Below the pieces are notes generated by a model that saw nothing but the letters and a program-made list of their open reading frames with translations, searched no databases and had not been told where the DNA came from. The position numbers and the translations under genes are program-made. From an uncultured Prevotellaceae bacterium (lineage in GTDB: Bacteria > Bacteroidota > Bacteroidia > Bacteroidales > Bacteroidaceae), in the NCBI GenBank assembly GCA_947169245.1, contig CAMVPA010000004.1:1-64000 (forward strand): DNA of 64,000 nucleotides, in the 5' to 3' direction. Every line of letters begins with the position of its first letter. The first letter of the stretch is position 1. Below, in pieces: positions 9,901 to 18,293 of the stretch.

Positions 9901-10469
9901 ACTTCAAGCGCAAGGACTGGGTGGAGCTCTACAACACCACCAATAAAGATATCGACGTCGAGGGCATGTACCTGAGCGACAATCCCGACAAGCCGAAGAA
10001 GTACCAGATTACGGGAACTTCTGCATCAGCTACCGGCACTGCGGTCTCCACCACGATTCCCGCCCATGGCTACCTCGTCGTCTGGTGCGACAAGGAGAGC
10101 TCGCTCTCCCAGCTCCACGCCTCGTTCAAGTTGGCCAACGAAGGCGGCGAGATACTGTTGACGGCTGCCGACGAGTCGTGGACCGACCACTTCACCTATG
10201 CCGCCCACACGTCCGACCAGACCGTCGGCCGATATCCCGACGGCAGCAACCAAGTATACGTCATGAACGTGCCGACCATCGAGAAGGCCAATATCTTCTC
10301 GAGCTACGCCGTCAACGTTGAGCAGCCTCTCGTTACAGACATCAGCGACATGATGGCCAGTCGTCCTATCAGCGACGACCGCATCTACAACCTCAAGGGT
10401 CAGGCCGTGCAGGGCACCTTGGCACCCGGCGTCTATATCAGGAACGGACGTAAGGTCGTGATTAGGTAA
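6990..10469 (+). CDS. CotH-kinase family surface protein with two lamin-tail domains and C-terminal T9SS-like motif
   Basis: INELMTSN...WIEVYNPG and RINEVSADD...WVELYNTTNKDIDVEGMYLSD; CotH core NMKAYRSRNDGRYRFVSFDLDYAF; ends IYNLKGQAVQGTLAPGVYIRNGRKVVIR. Confidence 0.85.
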   Translation: MLSLLLSTILVINELMTSNAGAVANGEPVLSPAYNFDSWIEVYNPGDQAVNLAGMYLSNDEQNLKLWQMPSNMGSVPAKGYKVIWLGSNDIKLGSKADAIGLKQAPFKLDCDGGTIYLSDKNGKLVFSQAYPAGKSRTSWARKTVDGDEWGWTADATPGESNAGAVFAEERLDAPVVSQGSTVFNGTLNVKVAIPDGATLMYTTDGSLPLPPDPEAPELPWIEQVNNGNCEGTNASNLLSKNGESTSIVKKITAGAGVNGTRGIKVHAVANATKASQTQFYVYTPNYTWKTDDHFRFRMKVRADKAARITAIAQKKYGEDIGNGVSMLAGSYDVTTEWQEIVFEGTLSAEQAGEEQSGGSWGWGWGWPTTSYTLKTIAFNLNEDKKLENNYYFDEISWESLPDGYVEDPNKESKDGVFTIASTTNLTFRLFKDGFLPSVPVTRSYIKTSSKYTLPVISIVGDKRYFTDPKYGFDCDGDGTNGKTGNGQNSKKNYNQDWDRPVNFSYLSPEGEMLFNQDVNIKVSGGWTRAQNFRSFKLKASKIFDGQNRFDYSFFPQKPYIRSKTLLVRNGGNDMYTHQARFMDPALETIIQRSGIDVDVQSYVPVIEYVNGQLRGVLNLREPNNDDFAYANWAYDDEEIDAFENLEIKNGDDVVINRIFELGKQINEEGAYEELKTLLDIDEFTRYMAITMFLDNDDWPNNNMKAYRSRNDGRYRFVSFDLDYAFALRGFNTDKYNGVDDPFTYFLRFKDASTVSGEANKNREVVRLLLNLMGHDEFRRKFIDTFCLVAGSVFEPTRAGKIVDELLNNVKPMCDLMKQQGINDGHNPQNSAQKIKDKLKDRAKNMTDCLQKKFSYAKLTGVTRQSVTLSTNADGARLFVNGLEVPYADFKGYLFAPVTLRAEAPAGYRFTGWKKGSDIISTDTEMSLPSGTVSLTATFVKLSDGDLAAQGITPVRINEVSADDGIYVNDYFKRKDWVELYNTTNKDIDVEGMYLSDNPDKPKKYQITGTSASATGTAVSTTIPAHGYLVVWCDKESSLSQLHASFKLANEGGEILLTAADESWTDHFTYAAHTSDQTVGRYPDGSNQVYVMNVPTIEKANIFSSYAVNVEQPLVTDISDMMASRPISDDRIYNLKGQAVQGTLAPGVYIRNGRKVVIR

Positions 10470-10631
10470 CATCATCATTGTTTTTATTCTCTTTTTGTGG
10501 AGACTGCAACTTTTTGGCAGCCTCAGTACGTCTAATAGACAAAAGAACGAAAAAAATTGGCGTCAGGTGTAATAAAACAGCGAGGCCAGGCATCTAAAGA
10601 GTAAAAGCAACAGATTAAAAACCCCACAACA

Positions 10632-11180
10632 ATGAAAATGTTAGTATTTGCAATCCTGATGTGCGTAGCCGCCATGAGCGCCAAGGCACAAGTCCTCACC
10701 TCCGAGACTGTCAACAATGTCTACGAAGAAGTGTCAAACAAGTCAAACAGCGAGTTCGCCTTCAATGCCGTGAAGACTGGCAAGGACATCACCGCCATGT
10801 TTGTCTATAAGAAGGAGCTCGGCAGCAAGGGCATGCTGACCCTGAAGCCTCATCGGAAACATGAGTATGCTTACGCAGCCGACGGCATGCTGACCAGTCG
10901 CACCGATTATCGCTGGTCTGACAGCCAGAAAGACTGGATCTGCGCCGCACGCTACGACTATTCCCTTGCCAACGGCGAATACTGTACAGAGTACAGCCGT
11001 TACAACCAGGCAACCAACAGCTTCGAGAAGCCCGTGGAAAAGATGGTTTACTCGCTCATGCCCTATGACGGTGTCGACTTCATCAGCTACTACCTCCGCA
11101 ACAATCCGGCCTCCAACTACCAGCTGGTTAGCGAGACATTAGTAAAGAACGTTCAGTATGAGCTGATTGCCGAGAAATAA
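10632..11180 (+). CDS. DUF3836-type secreted protein
   Basis: 182 aa with signal peptide MKMLVFAILMCVAAMSAKAQ; YEEVSNKSNSEFAFNAVKTGK. Confidence 0.6.
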   Translation: MKMLVFAILMCVAAMSAKAQVLTSETVNNVYEEVSNKSNSEFAFNAVKTGKDITAMFVYKKELGSKGMLTLKPHRKHEYAYAADGMLTSRTDYRWSDSQKDWICAARYDYSLANGEYCTEYSRYNQATNSFEKPVEKMVYSLMPYDGVDFISYYLRNNPASNYQLVSETLVKNVQYELIAEK

Positions 11181-11213
11181 CAGTTTCTTCCGAATTCTAC
11201 ATCTTAAAAAGTT

Positions 11214-11250
11214 AAATGGCGACTCCTTCACAGGAATCGCCACTTTTTTT
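11214..11250 (+). terminator. Rho-independent terminator
   Basis: ATGGCGACTCCTTCACAGGAATCGCCACTTTTTTT. Confidence 0.75.
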
Positions 11251-11355
11251 CATTACTTCACGTTTTATTGTTTTTGTTTTCATCACATGAACTTCAGAAA
11301 GTTGAATTATATGAAAATTCGTGGCTCATTCGTGATAATTCGTGTTCAAAATAAA

Positions 11356-12519
11356 TTATAGACTTGCAATCAGAATCTCCTTAATGTCCTGCTCTGTCAG
11401 GGGAGCGTATGCATTCTCCAAGCCTTCGTTGACGGCGATGTGGTGCGCCATCTCATTGAGGCGGCTGTCGTCGATACCGACCTCACGCAGATGCATGGGG
11501 ATGTTGATGCTCTCGAAGAACTTGTAGGTGGCGTCGATGGCCTTCTCGGCAATCTCCTGCTTGGGCAGCGAAGCGTCAATGCCGAAGACGTTGATGCCGT
11601 ACTTCACGAAGCGGTCGATGGTGCGGTCGCTCAGGATATGTTTCATCCAACGGGGCGTGATGATGGCCAGACCCTCGCCGTGGGTGATGTCATAGTAGGC
11701 AGAGAGGGCGTGCTCGATGCCGTGACAGGGCCAGCCTGACTGGCTGTTGCCGAGGGCCAGAATGCCGTTGCAACCGTAGGTGCAGGCAAGCATCATCTCG
11801 GCACGGGCGGTATAGTCCTCGGGGTTCTCCAGACACTTGCGGCCATTCTCCATCAGGCTGCGCAGCATCGACTCGCAGAAGCCGTCGTTGAGCAGCGTCG
11901 AGTCAGCCACGAAGTACTGTTCCATCGTGTGGTTCATCGCATCGGCAATGCCTGCGGCGGTCTGCTTCTTCGACACGGTGAAAGTATATACGGGGTCGAG
12001 AATCGAAACGGCAGGGAACAGATGCGGGTCGAGATAACCGATCTTGTCGTTGGTCTCGGTGCGCGATATAACGCCTCCGCAGTCGTACTCCGAGCCTGTA
12101 GCGGCAAGGGTGATGATATCGACGATGGGCAGGGCGGCCTGCGCCTTCACCTTATAAGAAATCAAATCCCAGGGGTCGCCGTCGTACTTGGCTCCTGCAG
12201 CAATGGCCTTCGAGCAGTCGAGCACGGAGCCGCCACCCACAGCCAGGATAACGTCAATGTTGTGCTCCTTGCAGAGGCATACACCATCGAGTACCGAGGG
12301 GTCATATTTTGGGTTAGGCTGAATGCCGGAGAGTTCCACAATCTCGTAGCCCTTCAGCAGTTCCTTCACGCGGTCGTAGAGACCAATCTTTTTAATACTT
12401 CCGCCACCATAAGTGAGGAGGATTCTCTTTCCAAACTGCGCCATGACGCTGGGCAGCTTCACAATCGACTCCTTGCCAAAAATGAGGCGAGTCGGGGTCA
12501 TGTAATCAAAGTTCTGCAT
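11356..12519 (-). CDS. Iron-containing alcohol dehydrogenase
   Basis: 387 aa; RILLTYGGGSIKKIGLYD, AVGGGSVLDCSKAIAAG, HGIEHALSAYYDITHGEGLA. Confidence 0.92.
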   Translation of the reverse strand: MQNFDYMTPTRLIFGKESIVKLPSVMAQFGKRILLTYGGGSIKKIGLYDRVKELLKGYEIVELSGIQPNPKYDPSVLDGVCLCKEHNIDVILAVGGGSVLDCSKAIAAGAKYDGDPWDLISYKVKAQAALPIVDIITLAATGSEYDCGGVISRTETNDKIGYLDPHLFPAVSILDPVYTFTVSKKQTAAGIADAMNHTMEQYFVADSTLLNDGFCESMLRSLMENGRKCLENPEDYTARAEMMLACTYGCNGILALGNSQSGWPCHGIEHALSAYYDITHGEGLAIITPRWMKHILSDRTIDRFVKYGINVFGIDASLPKQEIAEKAIDATYKFFESINIPMHLREVGIDDSRLNEMAHHIAVNEGLENAYAPLTEQDIKEILIASL

Positions 12520-12565
12520 AAAACAATGTACTATTTGACGATTTACAATTTATTATGCGACTGGA

Positions 12566-13201
12566 CTATTTACTCCCCTCGCCCCTTGGTGAGGGGCTGG
12601 GGGTGAGGCTCCTAAGCCATTTTTCAACCTTTGCCTTACCACTGCGCACCTCGTGACCGTAGATGCTGAAACCCTTAGTGACATTAGCACCTGCGAAGGC
12701 GGCTTTCACGTCCTCCACACAATTGGCCAGACCAGAGCCTTCATGTGTTGTAAAGGGAATAACGGTCTTGCCCTTCAAGTCGCCTCCATGTTTCTTGAAG
12801 AAGGTGAACATCACCTGCGGATAGGTGCCCCACCACACGGGTCCACCGATGAAAATGGTGTCGTACTGGCTCATATCCACGTCACCCTCATACTCAGGTA
12901 GTTCGCCGTTCTTAGCCTCTTCCTTTGCCAGATTAATCAGCGGCGTATAGGCCATGCCGTCGTACTTGTGCGTGACGATTTCAAATTGCTCTGCACCTGT
13001 CAACTCTGTGATGTAGTCGGCCACAATCTTTGTGTTACCCACCTCAATGTTCCCTACTGTGTAGTTGTCTCCCGCATGAGAGAAGAACACTACCAAACTT
13101 TTTCCATTCTCTGCCATAACTTTCTCTTGCTTAGCGCCGCCGTTGCATGCCGTTGATGCAAGCAGTACTACTGCGGCTGTGATGATACTTTTGATATTCA
13201 T
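12566..13201 (-). CDS. Flavodoxin (secreted/lipoprotein-like) with repeat-derived C-terminus
   Basis: MNIKSIITAAVVLLASTACNGG; LVVFFSHAGDNYTVG; start moved to 13201 because the ORF-track N-term is repeat-like (AQASLALHSLNR). Confidence 0.85.
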   Translation of the reverse strand: MNIKSIITAAVVLLASTACNGGAKQEKVMAENGKSLVVFFSHAGDNYTVGNIEVGNTKIVADYITELTGAEQFEIVTHKYDGMAYTPLINLAKEEAKNGELPEYEGDVDMSQYDTIFIGGPVWWGTYPQVMFTFFKKHGGDLKGKTVIPFTTHEGSGLANCVEDVKAAFAGANVTKGFSIYGHEVRSGKAKVEKWLRSLTPSPSPRGEGSK

Positions 13202-13444
13202 TTTAGTTTGTTTAGGTGCAATGATGCGATTAAGCGAGTGCAGAGCCAAGCTAGCTTGAGCTATGCCGAGCGTGAGCATCTTCGCGGCGTGATTCAGAAT
13301 CACGCCGCGAAGTTACGATGATTTTTTAATACTACGGTTTCACAAAAAGCGTCACAATTTTCACTTTTTGCAGAAAAAGTGATTTAGCGAGTGCTATGAT
13401 GCTTGTCTCAATGGCCAAGCATTAGCATTTTCGGCATTTCTGTC

Positions 13445-13497
13445 AATAAAAACAGGGGAGCAGCATCCACTGACGCTACTCCCTTGTTATTCTGCAC
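13445..13497 (-). terminator. Terminator downstream of the 13504-13815 gene
   Basis: Minus strand AAGGGAGTAGCGTCAGTGGATGCTGCTCCCCTGTTTTTATT. Confidence 0.6.
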
Positions 13498-13503
13498 TCA
13501 TTA

Positions 13504-13815
13504 TTATCGTTTGTCGGGGATGCCATAGTCTGGCCAGCGCTCCTGCGGATAGTAGCCTTTCAGGGTTTTCTTCGACTCGGCGTATGAGGCTTTGACGAGG
13601 GTCATCAGGTCGTTCATCTTCTTTACCTTGGGAGTTAGCTCCTCGCGCAGACGGTCCACTTCGGCATTGGCTTCTGAGAGCAGTGCCACGGTCTTTTCCA
13701 TCTGGTCGATTTCGTTGTTGGAGACACCACGCTCGCCCATCTCTCTCACGTGTCGGCGCAGCCCCTCGATGAGGTTGCGACTCTTCTCAATCTGAATTTC
13801 TGTTGTCTTTGACAT
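13504..13815 (-). CDS. Small coiled-coil hypothetical protein
   Basis: 103 aa, charged helical composition, own terminator. Confidence 0.65.
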   Translation of the reverse strand: MSKTTEIQIEKSRNLIEGLRRHVREMGERGVSNNEIDQMEKTVALLSEANAEVDRLREELTPKVKKMNDLMTLVKASYAESKKTLKGYYPQERWPDYGIPDKR

Positions 13816-14068
13816 AATGCTTGAAAATTAAGTTATTATTGATACTTCTGTATCCCTTTTTTCTCTTGCAAAATTAACAAAAAAAGTCGATTTTACGAAC
13901 GCTACGGAGCGTCACTTTTGGGATTTTTTAAGATGCAGAAATGGCTTTTTTTAAAAGATTTTTGCTTACCTTTGCGGCCGATTTTGAACAATTACTCTAT
14001 AGCTTGGTAGAGCTGACGCTCGGCAACGCCGCTTGCTACTGAAAGGGCGCAAGAACTCCACAGATTTT

Positions 14069-15244
14069 ATGGAACAGATTAACGTCTCTAAGAAGGTGAC
14101 GGCTACCATCCTGTCGATGTCGCTGCTCACCGTGATGGCCGGAGCCGCCATCGCCCCCGCGCTGGGCATCATCAAGGCTCATTTCAGCGAGGCCAACGGT
14201 CTGCTGGTGCAACTTATAGTCAGTATGCCCGCGCTGCTGATTATCGTGACAAACCTCTTTTTCCTCGCCATTAGCCGACGGCTGCGAACGCGTGCCATCG
14301 TCACCACGGGGCTGCTGCTCTATGTGGCGGCTGGGGCTGGGTGCTTCTTCGTCGATGACATCCACGTGCTCCTCGTGATGCGGGCGCTGCTGGGCATCAG
14401 CGTCGGACTCATCATGCCACTCTCCACGGGGCTGCTGGCCTACTATTTCCCGCCCGAGAAACAGGCGAGGCTGATGGGACTCTCGGCGGCGATGAACCAG
14501 ATGGGCGGCGTGGTGGCAACACTCCTGGCGGGGCTGCTGGCAACCATCGAGTGGAACTATGCCTTCCTCGTCTATCTCATGGGGCTGATTGCCGTGGTGA
14601 TGGTGTGGCTGTGGCTTCCCGACGAGCAACTCGGCTCAGCCAACAAACGCGGCATTCCGTTCCAGCCCCGACAGTTGCTGAAGTTCCATCCATCGGTCGT
14701 GGGTATGCTCCTGCTGATGATGATATTCTTCATCTTCCCCACCAACTTCGCCATCATCTCCCGCCAGCAGACGACACTCTCTACCGAGGCCGTCACGATG
14801 ATAATGGTAGGACTCGACGTCGTGGCGTTCTTCGTCGGGCTGGTATTCGGTTCGCTGATGCACACGTTCCGCCAGCCCATCAAGTATTTTGCCCCGCTCT
14901 TCTTCCTGCTTGGCTATGCCGCCTATCTCGTTCCCTCCGTCGTGATGATTCTCGTCGGCTCCGTCTTCATCGGCATTGCCAACGGCGTGGGCGTACCCTA
15001 TCTGAACACCATCGCCAGCATCAAGGGAGGCCGCAACTCCGCCACCACCGTCATGCCCCTGCTCTCCGCAGCCCTCTATCTGGGCCAGTTCCTTTCGCCC
15101 CTTATCGTCATGCCGCTGTCTCGTCTTTTGTTCGGCACCGACCTGACCGCTCCTTACAAAGTCGGCATCCTGCTCTGCCTCGTCTTCCTCGTACAAGTAT
15201 GGTCAACCCGCCACTTCCAGAGCCTGCCACCCCAAGATGTTTAG
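14069..15244 (+). CDS. MFS transporter
   Basis: About 12 hydrophobic segments; FLAISRRLRTRA, MGLSAAMNQMGGVVATLLAGLLA; start MEQINVSKK chosen over 14033. Confidence 0.88.
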   Translation: MEQINVSKKVTATILSMSLLTVMAGAAIAPALGIIKAHFSEANGLLVQLIVSMPALLIIVTNLFFLAISRRLRTRAIVTTGLLLYVAAGAGCFFVDDIHVLLVMRALLGISVGLIMPLSTGLLAYYFPPEKQARLMGLSAAMNQMGGVVATLLAGLLATIEWNYAFLVYLMGLIAVVMVWLWLPDEQLGSANKRGIPFQPRQLLKFHPSVVGMLLLMMIFFIFPTNFAIISRQQTTLSTEAVTMIMVGLDVVAFFVGLVFGSLMHTFRQPIKYFAPLFFLLGYAAYLVPSVVMILVGSVFIGIANGVGVPYLNTIASIKGGRNSATTVMPLLSAALYLGQFLSPLIVMPLSRLLFGTDLTAPYKVGILLCLVFLVQVWSTRHFQSLPPQDV

Positions 15245-15268
15245 GTTGCGGCTGACATTAACATCATT

Positions 15269-15310
15269 GCGGGGAGCCGCGCCGACATTCCGTCGGCCAC
15301 GGCTCCCCGC
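15269..15310 (+). terminator. Strong rho-independent-like hairpin after MFS gene
   Basis: GCGGGGAGCCGCGCCGACATTCCGTCGGCCACGGCTCCCCGC near-perfect palindrome. Confidence 0.75.
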
Positions 15311-15589
15311 CCTTCATTTCTCCACATTATTCTATCATACAGGCCGTCCGTCGTGGCGGTCTTTTTTGGCAATTATATCTTTTGGGGTCACTTTGTGTTT
15401 TTTGTGAGAAATCTTTTGTAACTTTGCACCGTAAAACAATGCGTAGGTAGGCTGCACCTCAACATAGAACAAGCTCTATGTATTCGGTTTGTACTACCTT
15501 TGCAGCCAGTAAACAAACATGAATCACGGTTCTGATGATCTACTTTTTAAACATAGAAGAATAAGGAACAAAAACGTCATAGAAGAGAT

Positions 15590-16618
15590 ATGGCAAATGA
15601 ATTAGAGAAGAACAACGGTGAGATTATCATCTACCAGTCGGAGGATGGTAAGATAAGGATCGATGTCAGGTTGGAGGAGAAAACGGTATGGCTGACACAG
15701 GAACAGATTGCTCAACTGTACGGTAAGGGCAGAACAACGATAACAGAGCATATATCAAACATCTTCAAGGAGGGAGAATTGGAGAAAGAAAAGGTATGTC
15801 GGAAAATCCGACATACCACTCAGCATGGTGCAGTAGAAGGGAAAACACAGAATCAAGAAGTCACACTCTATAACCTTGATGTCATCATTTCCGTTGGCTA
15901 CCGTGTGAAGTCTATCGTGGGTACACGTTTCCGCCAGTGGGCCACGGAGCGACTGGCAGAATATATCATCAAGGGCTTCACGATGGACGATGAACGGCTG
16001 AAGAATCTTGGCGGTGGCGGCTACTGGAAGGAGCTCTTGGACCGCATCCGTGACATCCGTTCTTCCGAGAAGGTGATGTATAGGCAAGTGCTCGACCTCT
16101 ATGCAACGAGCGTTGACTACGACCCCCGCACAGAAACTTCTAAGTTGTTCTTCAAGATGGTGCAGAACAAGCTGCACTATGCTGCTCACGGGCATACGGC
16201 AGCAGAAGTAATATACGATAGGGCAGATGCCGAGAAACCTTTTATGGGATTGACCTCGTTCAAAGGAGAGCTGCCTTGTATTAACGACATCAAGATTGCC
16301 AAAAACTATCTGACAGCAGATGAACTGAAGATTCTGAACAATCTCGTTTCTGGATACTTCGACTTCGCAGAAACTCAGGCTCTTCGTCATCGTCCGATGT
16401 ATATGGAGGACTATGTGCGACAGTTGGACAATATCCTTTCTGCCAATGGCGAAGAGCTGCTGGTCGGTGCCGGTACCGTTTCCCATGAAGAAGCTATGGA
16501 TAAGGCGTTGGCGGAATACAGAAAGTTCCAAGTGAAGACGTTGTCGCCCGTAGAGCAGGCTTACTTGGAGTCAATCAAGATGATTGAGAATAAGGCCAAG
16601 AAAAGGGGAAATAGGTAA
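15590..16618 (+). CDS. RhuM family (virulence RhuM-like) protein
   Basis: GEIIIYQSEDGKIRIDVRLEEKTVWLTQEQIAQLYGKGRTTITEHISNIFKEGEL...YNLDVIISVGYRVKS. Confidence 0.92.
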   Translation: MANELEKNNGEIIIYQSEDGKIRIDVRLEEKTVWLTQEQIAQLYGKGRTTITEHISNIFKEGELEKEKVCRKIRHTTQHGAVEGKTQNQEVTLYNLDVIISVGYRVKSIVGTRFRQWATERLAEYIIKGFTMDDERLKNLGGGGYWKELLDRIRDIRSSEKVMYRQVLDLYATSVDYDPRTETSKLFFKMVQNKLHYAAHGHTAAEVIYDRADAEKPFMGLTSFKGELPCINDIKIAKNYLTADELKILNNLVSGYFDFAETQALRHRPMYMEDYVRQLDNILSANGEELLVGAGTVSHEEAMDKALAEYRKFQVKTLSPVEQAYLESIKMIENKAKKRGNR

Positions 16619-16625
16619 AAAGCCC

Positions 16626-17438
16626 ATGATAGATTTCATATATTCCACCGACTTCCTGGCGATGAATGCGCCTGAGTTGAGTGACACTTGTATGCACCTG
16701 CTCTGCACGGCTGGCGAGGGCAGCTTTGTGTTCAATGAGCGGTGCTATCATATCGTGAAGAACGATCTGGTGGTGATACCCTATCCTGCCCGTGTCAGCA
16801 ACATTGCGGCTCACGCTGATATGCAAGTGGAGTGGTTTGCCGCCGACTATAAGTTCCTGCAGAACCTGCTGCCATCCAACAACTACAGCATCGGTGGAAG
16901 TATCTCATTGAATCAGGATCCAGTCATCAAACTCACAGACGAGCAGGCCAGCCATCTGCTTGCCGACTTCCACAGACTCCGTGACCGCATGGGCGACCGC
17001 CATCTGCTTTTCGTCCACGAATTGATGGGAAGCCTCTGCCTGACTATGATGTATGACATCTTCGAGGCTCATGCCCAGCGTGATGCTTCTGACACCCACA
17101 GCGACCGCACGGCCTATATCGTGAAACAGCTAATGGCACTGCTCGCGACCGGCATCAGCCGCACAGAGCGCGACGTAAGTTATTATGCCGAGCGTCTGAA
17201 CGTGTCGCCCAAGTACCTCTCTGCCACCGTCAAGCGTGTGACGGGCCACAGCGTCACCTCTTACATCGACCGTCACACCGTGCCCATACTGAAAGACTAT
17301 CTGAATGACGAATGCCTGTCGCTCACCCAGATAGCCGAACGGATGAATTTCGCATCCCTCTCTTACTTCAGCCGCTACTGCACCAAGCACCTTGGCCAGT
17401 CACCCAGCGAGTACCGCCAGAGCCTTCAGCCGAAGTAA
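16626..17438 (+). CDS. AraC-family transcriptional regulator
   Basis: C-terminal double HTH: YYAERLNVSPKYLSATVKRVTGHSVTSYID...LTQIAERMNFASLSYFSRYCTKHLGQSPSEYR; start set at 16626. Confidence 0.9.
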   Translation: MIDFIYSTDFLAMNAPELSDTCMHLLCTAGEGSFVFNERCYHIVKNDLVVIPYPARVSNIAAHADMQVEWFAADYKFLQNLLPSNNYSIGGSISLNQDPVIKLTDEQASHLLADFHRLRDRMGDRHLLFVHELMGSLCLTMMYDIFEAHAQRDASDTHSDRTAYIVKQLMALLATGISRTERDVSYYAERLNVSPKYLSATVKRVTGHSVTSYIDRHTVPILKDYLNDECLSLTQIAERMNFASLSYFSRYCTKHLGQSPSEYRQSLQPK

Positions 17439-17459
17439 AAGACAACTCATAAATCTCTC

Positions 17460-18177
17460 CTATTTCAGCAGTCTTTCTGGCAGTGTAGGCATAGCTCCGT
17501 TCTGGGTGCAGACGAAGGCAGAGACTTCGACGGCCTTCTTGTGGGCCTCCTGCACGGGCTTGCCGTTGATGATAGCAGCACAGAAAGAACCGGTGAAGGA
17601 ATCGCCAGCACCTACGGTGTCGGTCACCTCAACCTTCGGCGTATCCTGGAAGGAAGTAAGCCCGTCGTCGGTAAACACATACGAGCCATTCGTGCCACAA
17701 GTCAGAACGAGCATCTTCAGATGGTATTCGTTCAGGATTTTCTCACATGCGCTTCGCATGTCAAGTCCCTCATAGCCATACATGCGGTTGATGACCACCA
17801 ACTCCTCGTCATTTATCTTCAGGATGTTACAGCGCTTCAACGACTCTTCGATGACATCCTTGGTATAGAACTGTTGGCGAAGGTTGATATCGAATTTCTT
17901 CAGGCAGTCGGCGGGTGTGTCGTCCAGGAACTGACGGATGGTTGCCCAAGAGGTCATGAAGCGCTGAGCCAAAGAGCCGAAGCAGACGGCACGGCAGTTT
18001 TTGGCAATGGCAGCAATCTCTGGGGTATAGGGGATGTTGTCCCACGCCACGTTCTCTTTGATTTCATAAGCCGGAATGCCATCGCCCGTAAGCGTCACCT
18101 GTACTGTACCTCTTACCTTCGGGGAGTACGTTCCACAGGACTTCGCCGAGTCCTACTACATAACGTTTCTGATTCAT
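17460..18177 (-). pseudogene. PfkB-family carbohydrate (fructo)kinase, internal deletion plus frameshift
   Basis: ATG at 18177 gives MNQKRYVVGLGEVLWNVLPEGK then runs out of frame; body resumes at VTLTGDGIPAYEIKENVAWDNIPYTPE...DTVGAGDSFTGSF; the segment expected between (GGAPANF...TGT) is absent. Confidence 0.8.
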
Positions 18178-18293
18178 TGTTTATGCGGTTTTAAGTTGTT
18201 TGATATACGTAAAGAAAGGACGCAAGAACCGTCCCCCGATTACTCGAGTGATCACAGAACCGTCCCTCGATTACTTTCAAAGGTACGTGAAAG

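Noticed and set aside
12566-13303. Flavodoxin start at 13303 as in the ORF track
   Set aside because: Residues before Met at 13201 (AKMLTLGIAQASLALHSLNR) look repeat-derived, and a signal peptide begins at MNIKSIITAAVVLLASTAC.
15590-17438. RhuM + AraC considered as a defence or toxin system
   Set aside because: No partner toxin/antitoxin or mobile-element genes adjacent; RhuM alone does not support a system call.
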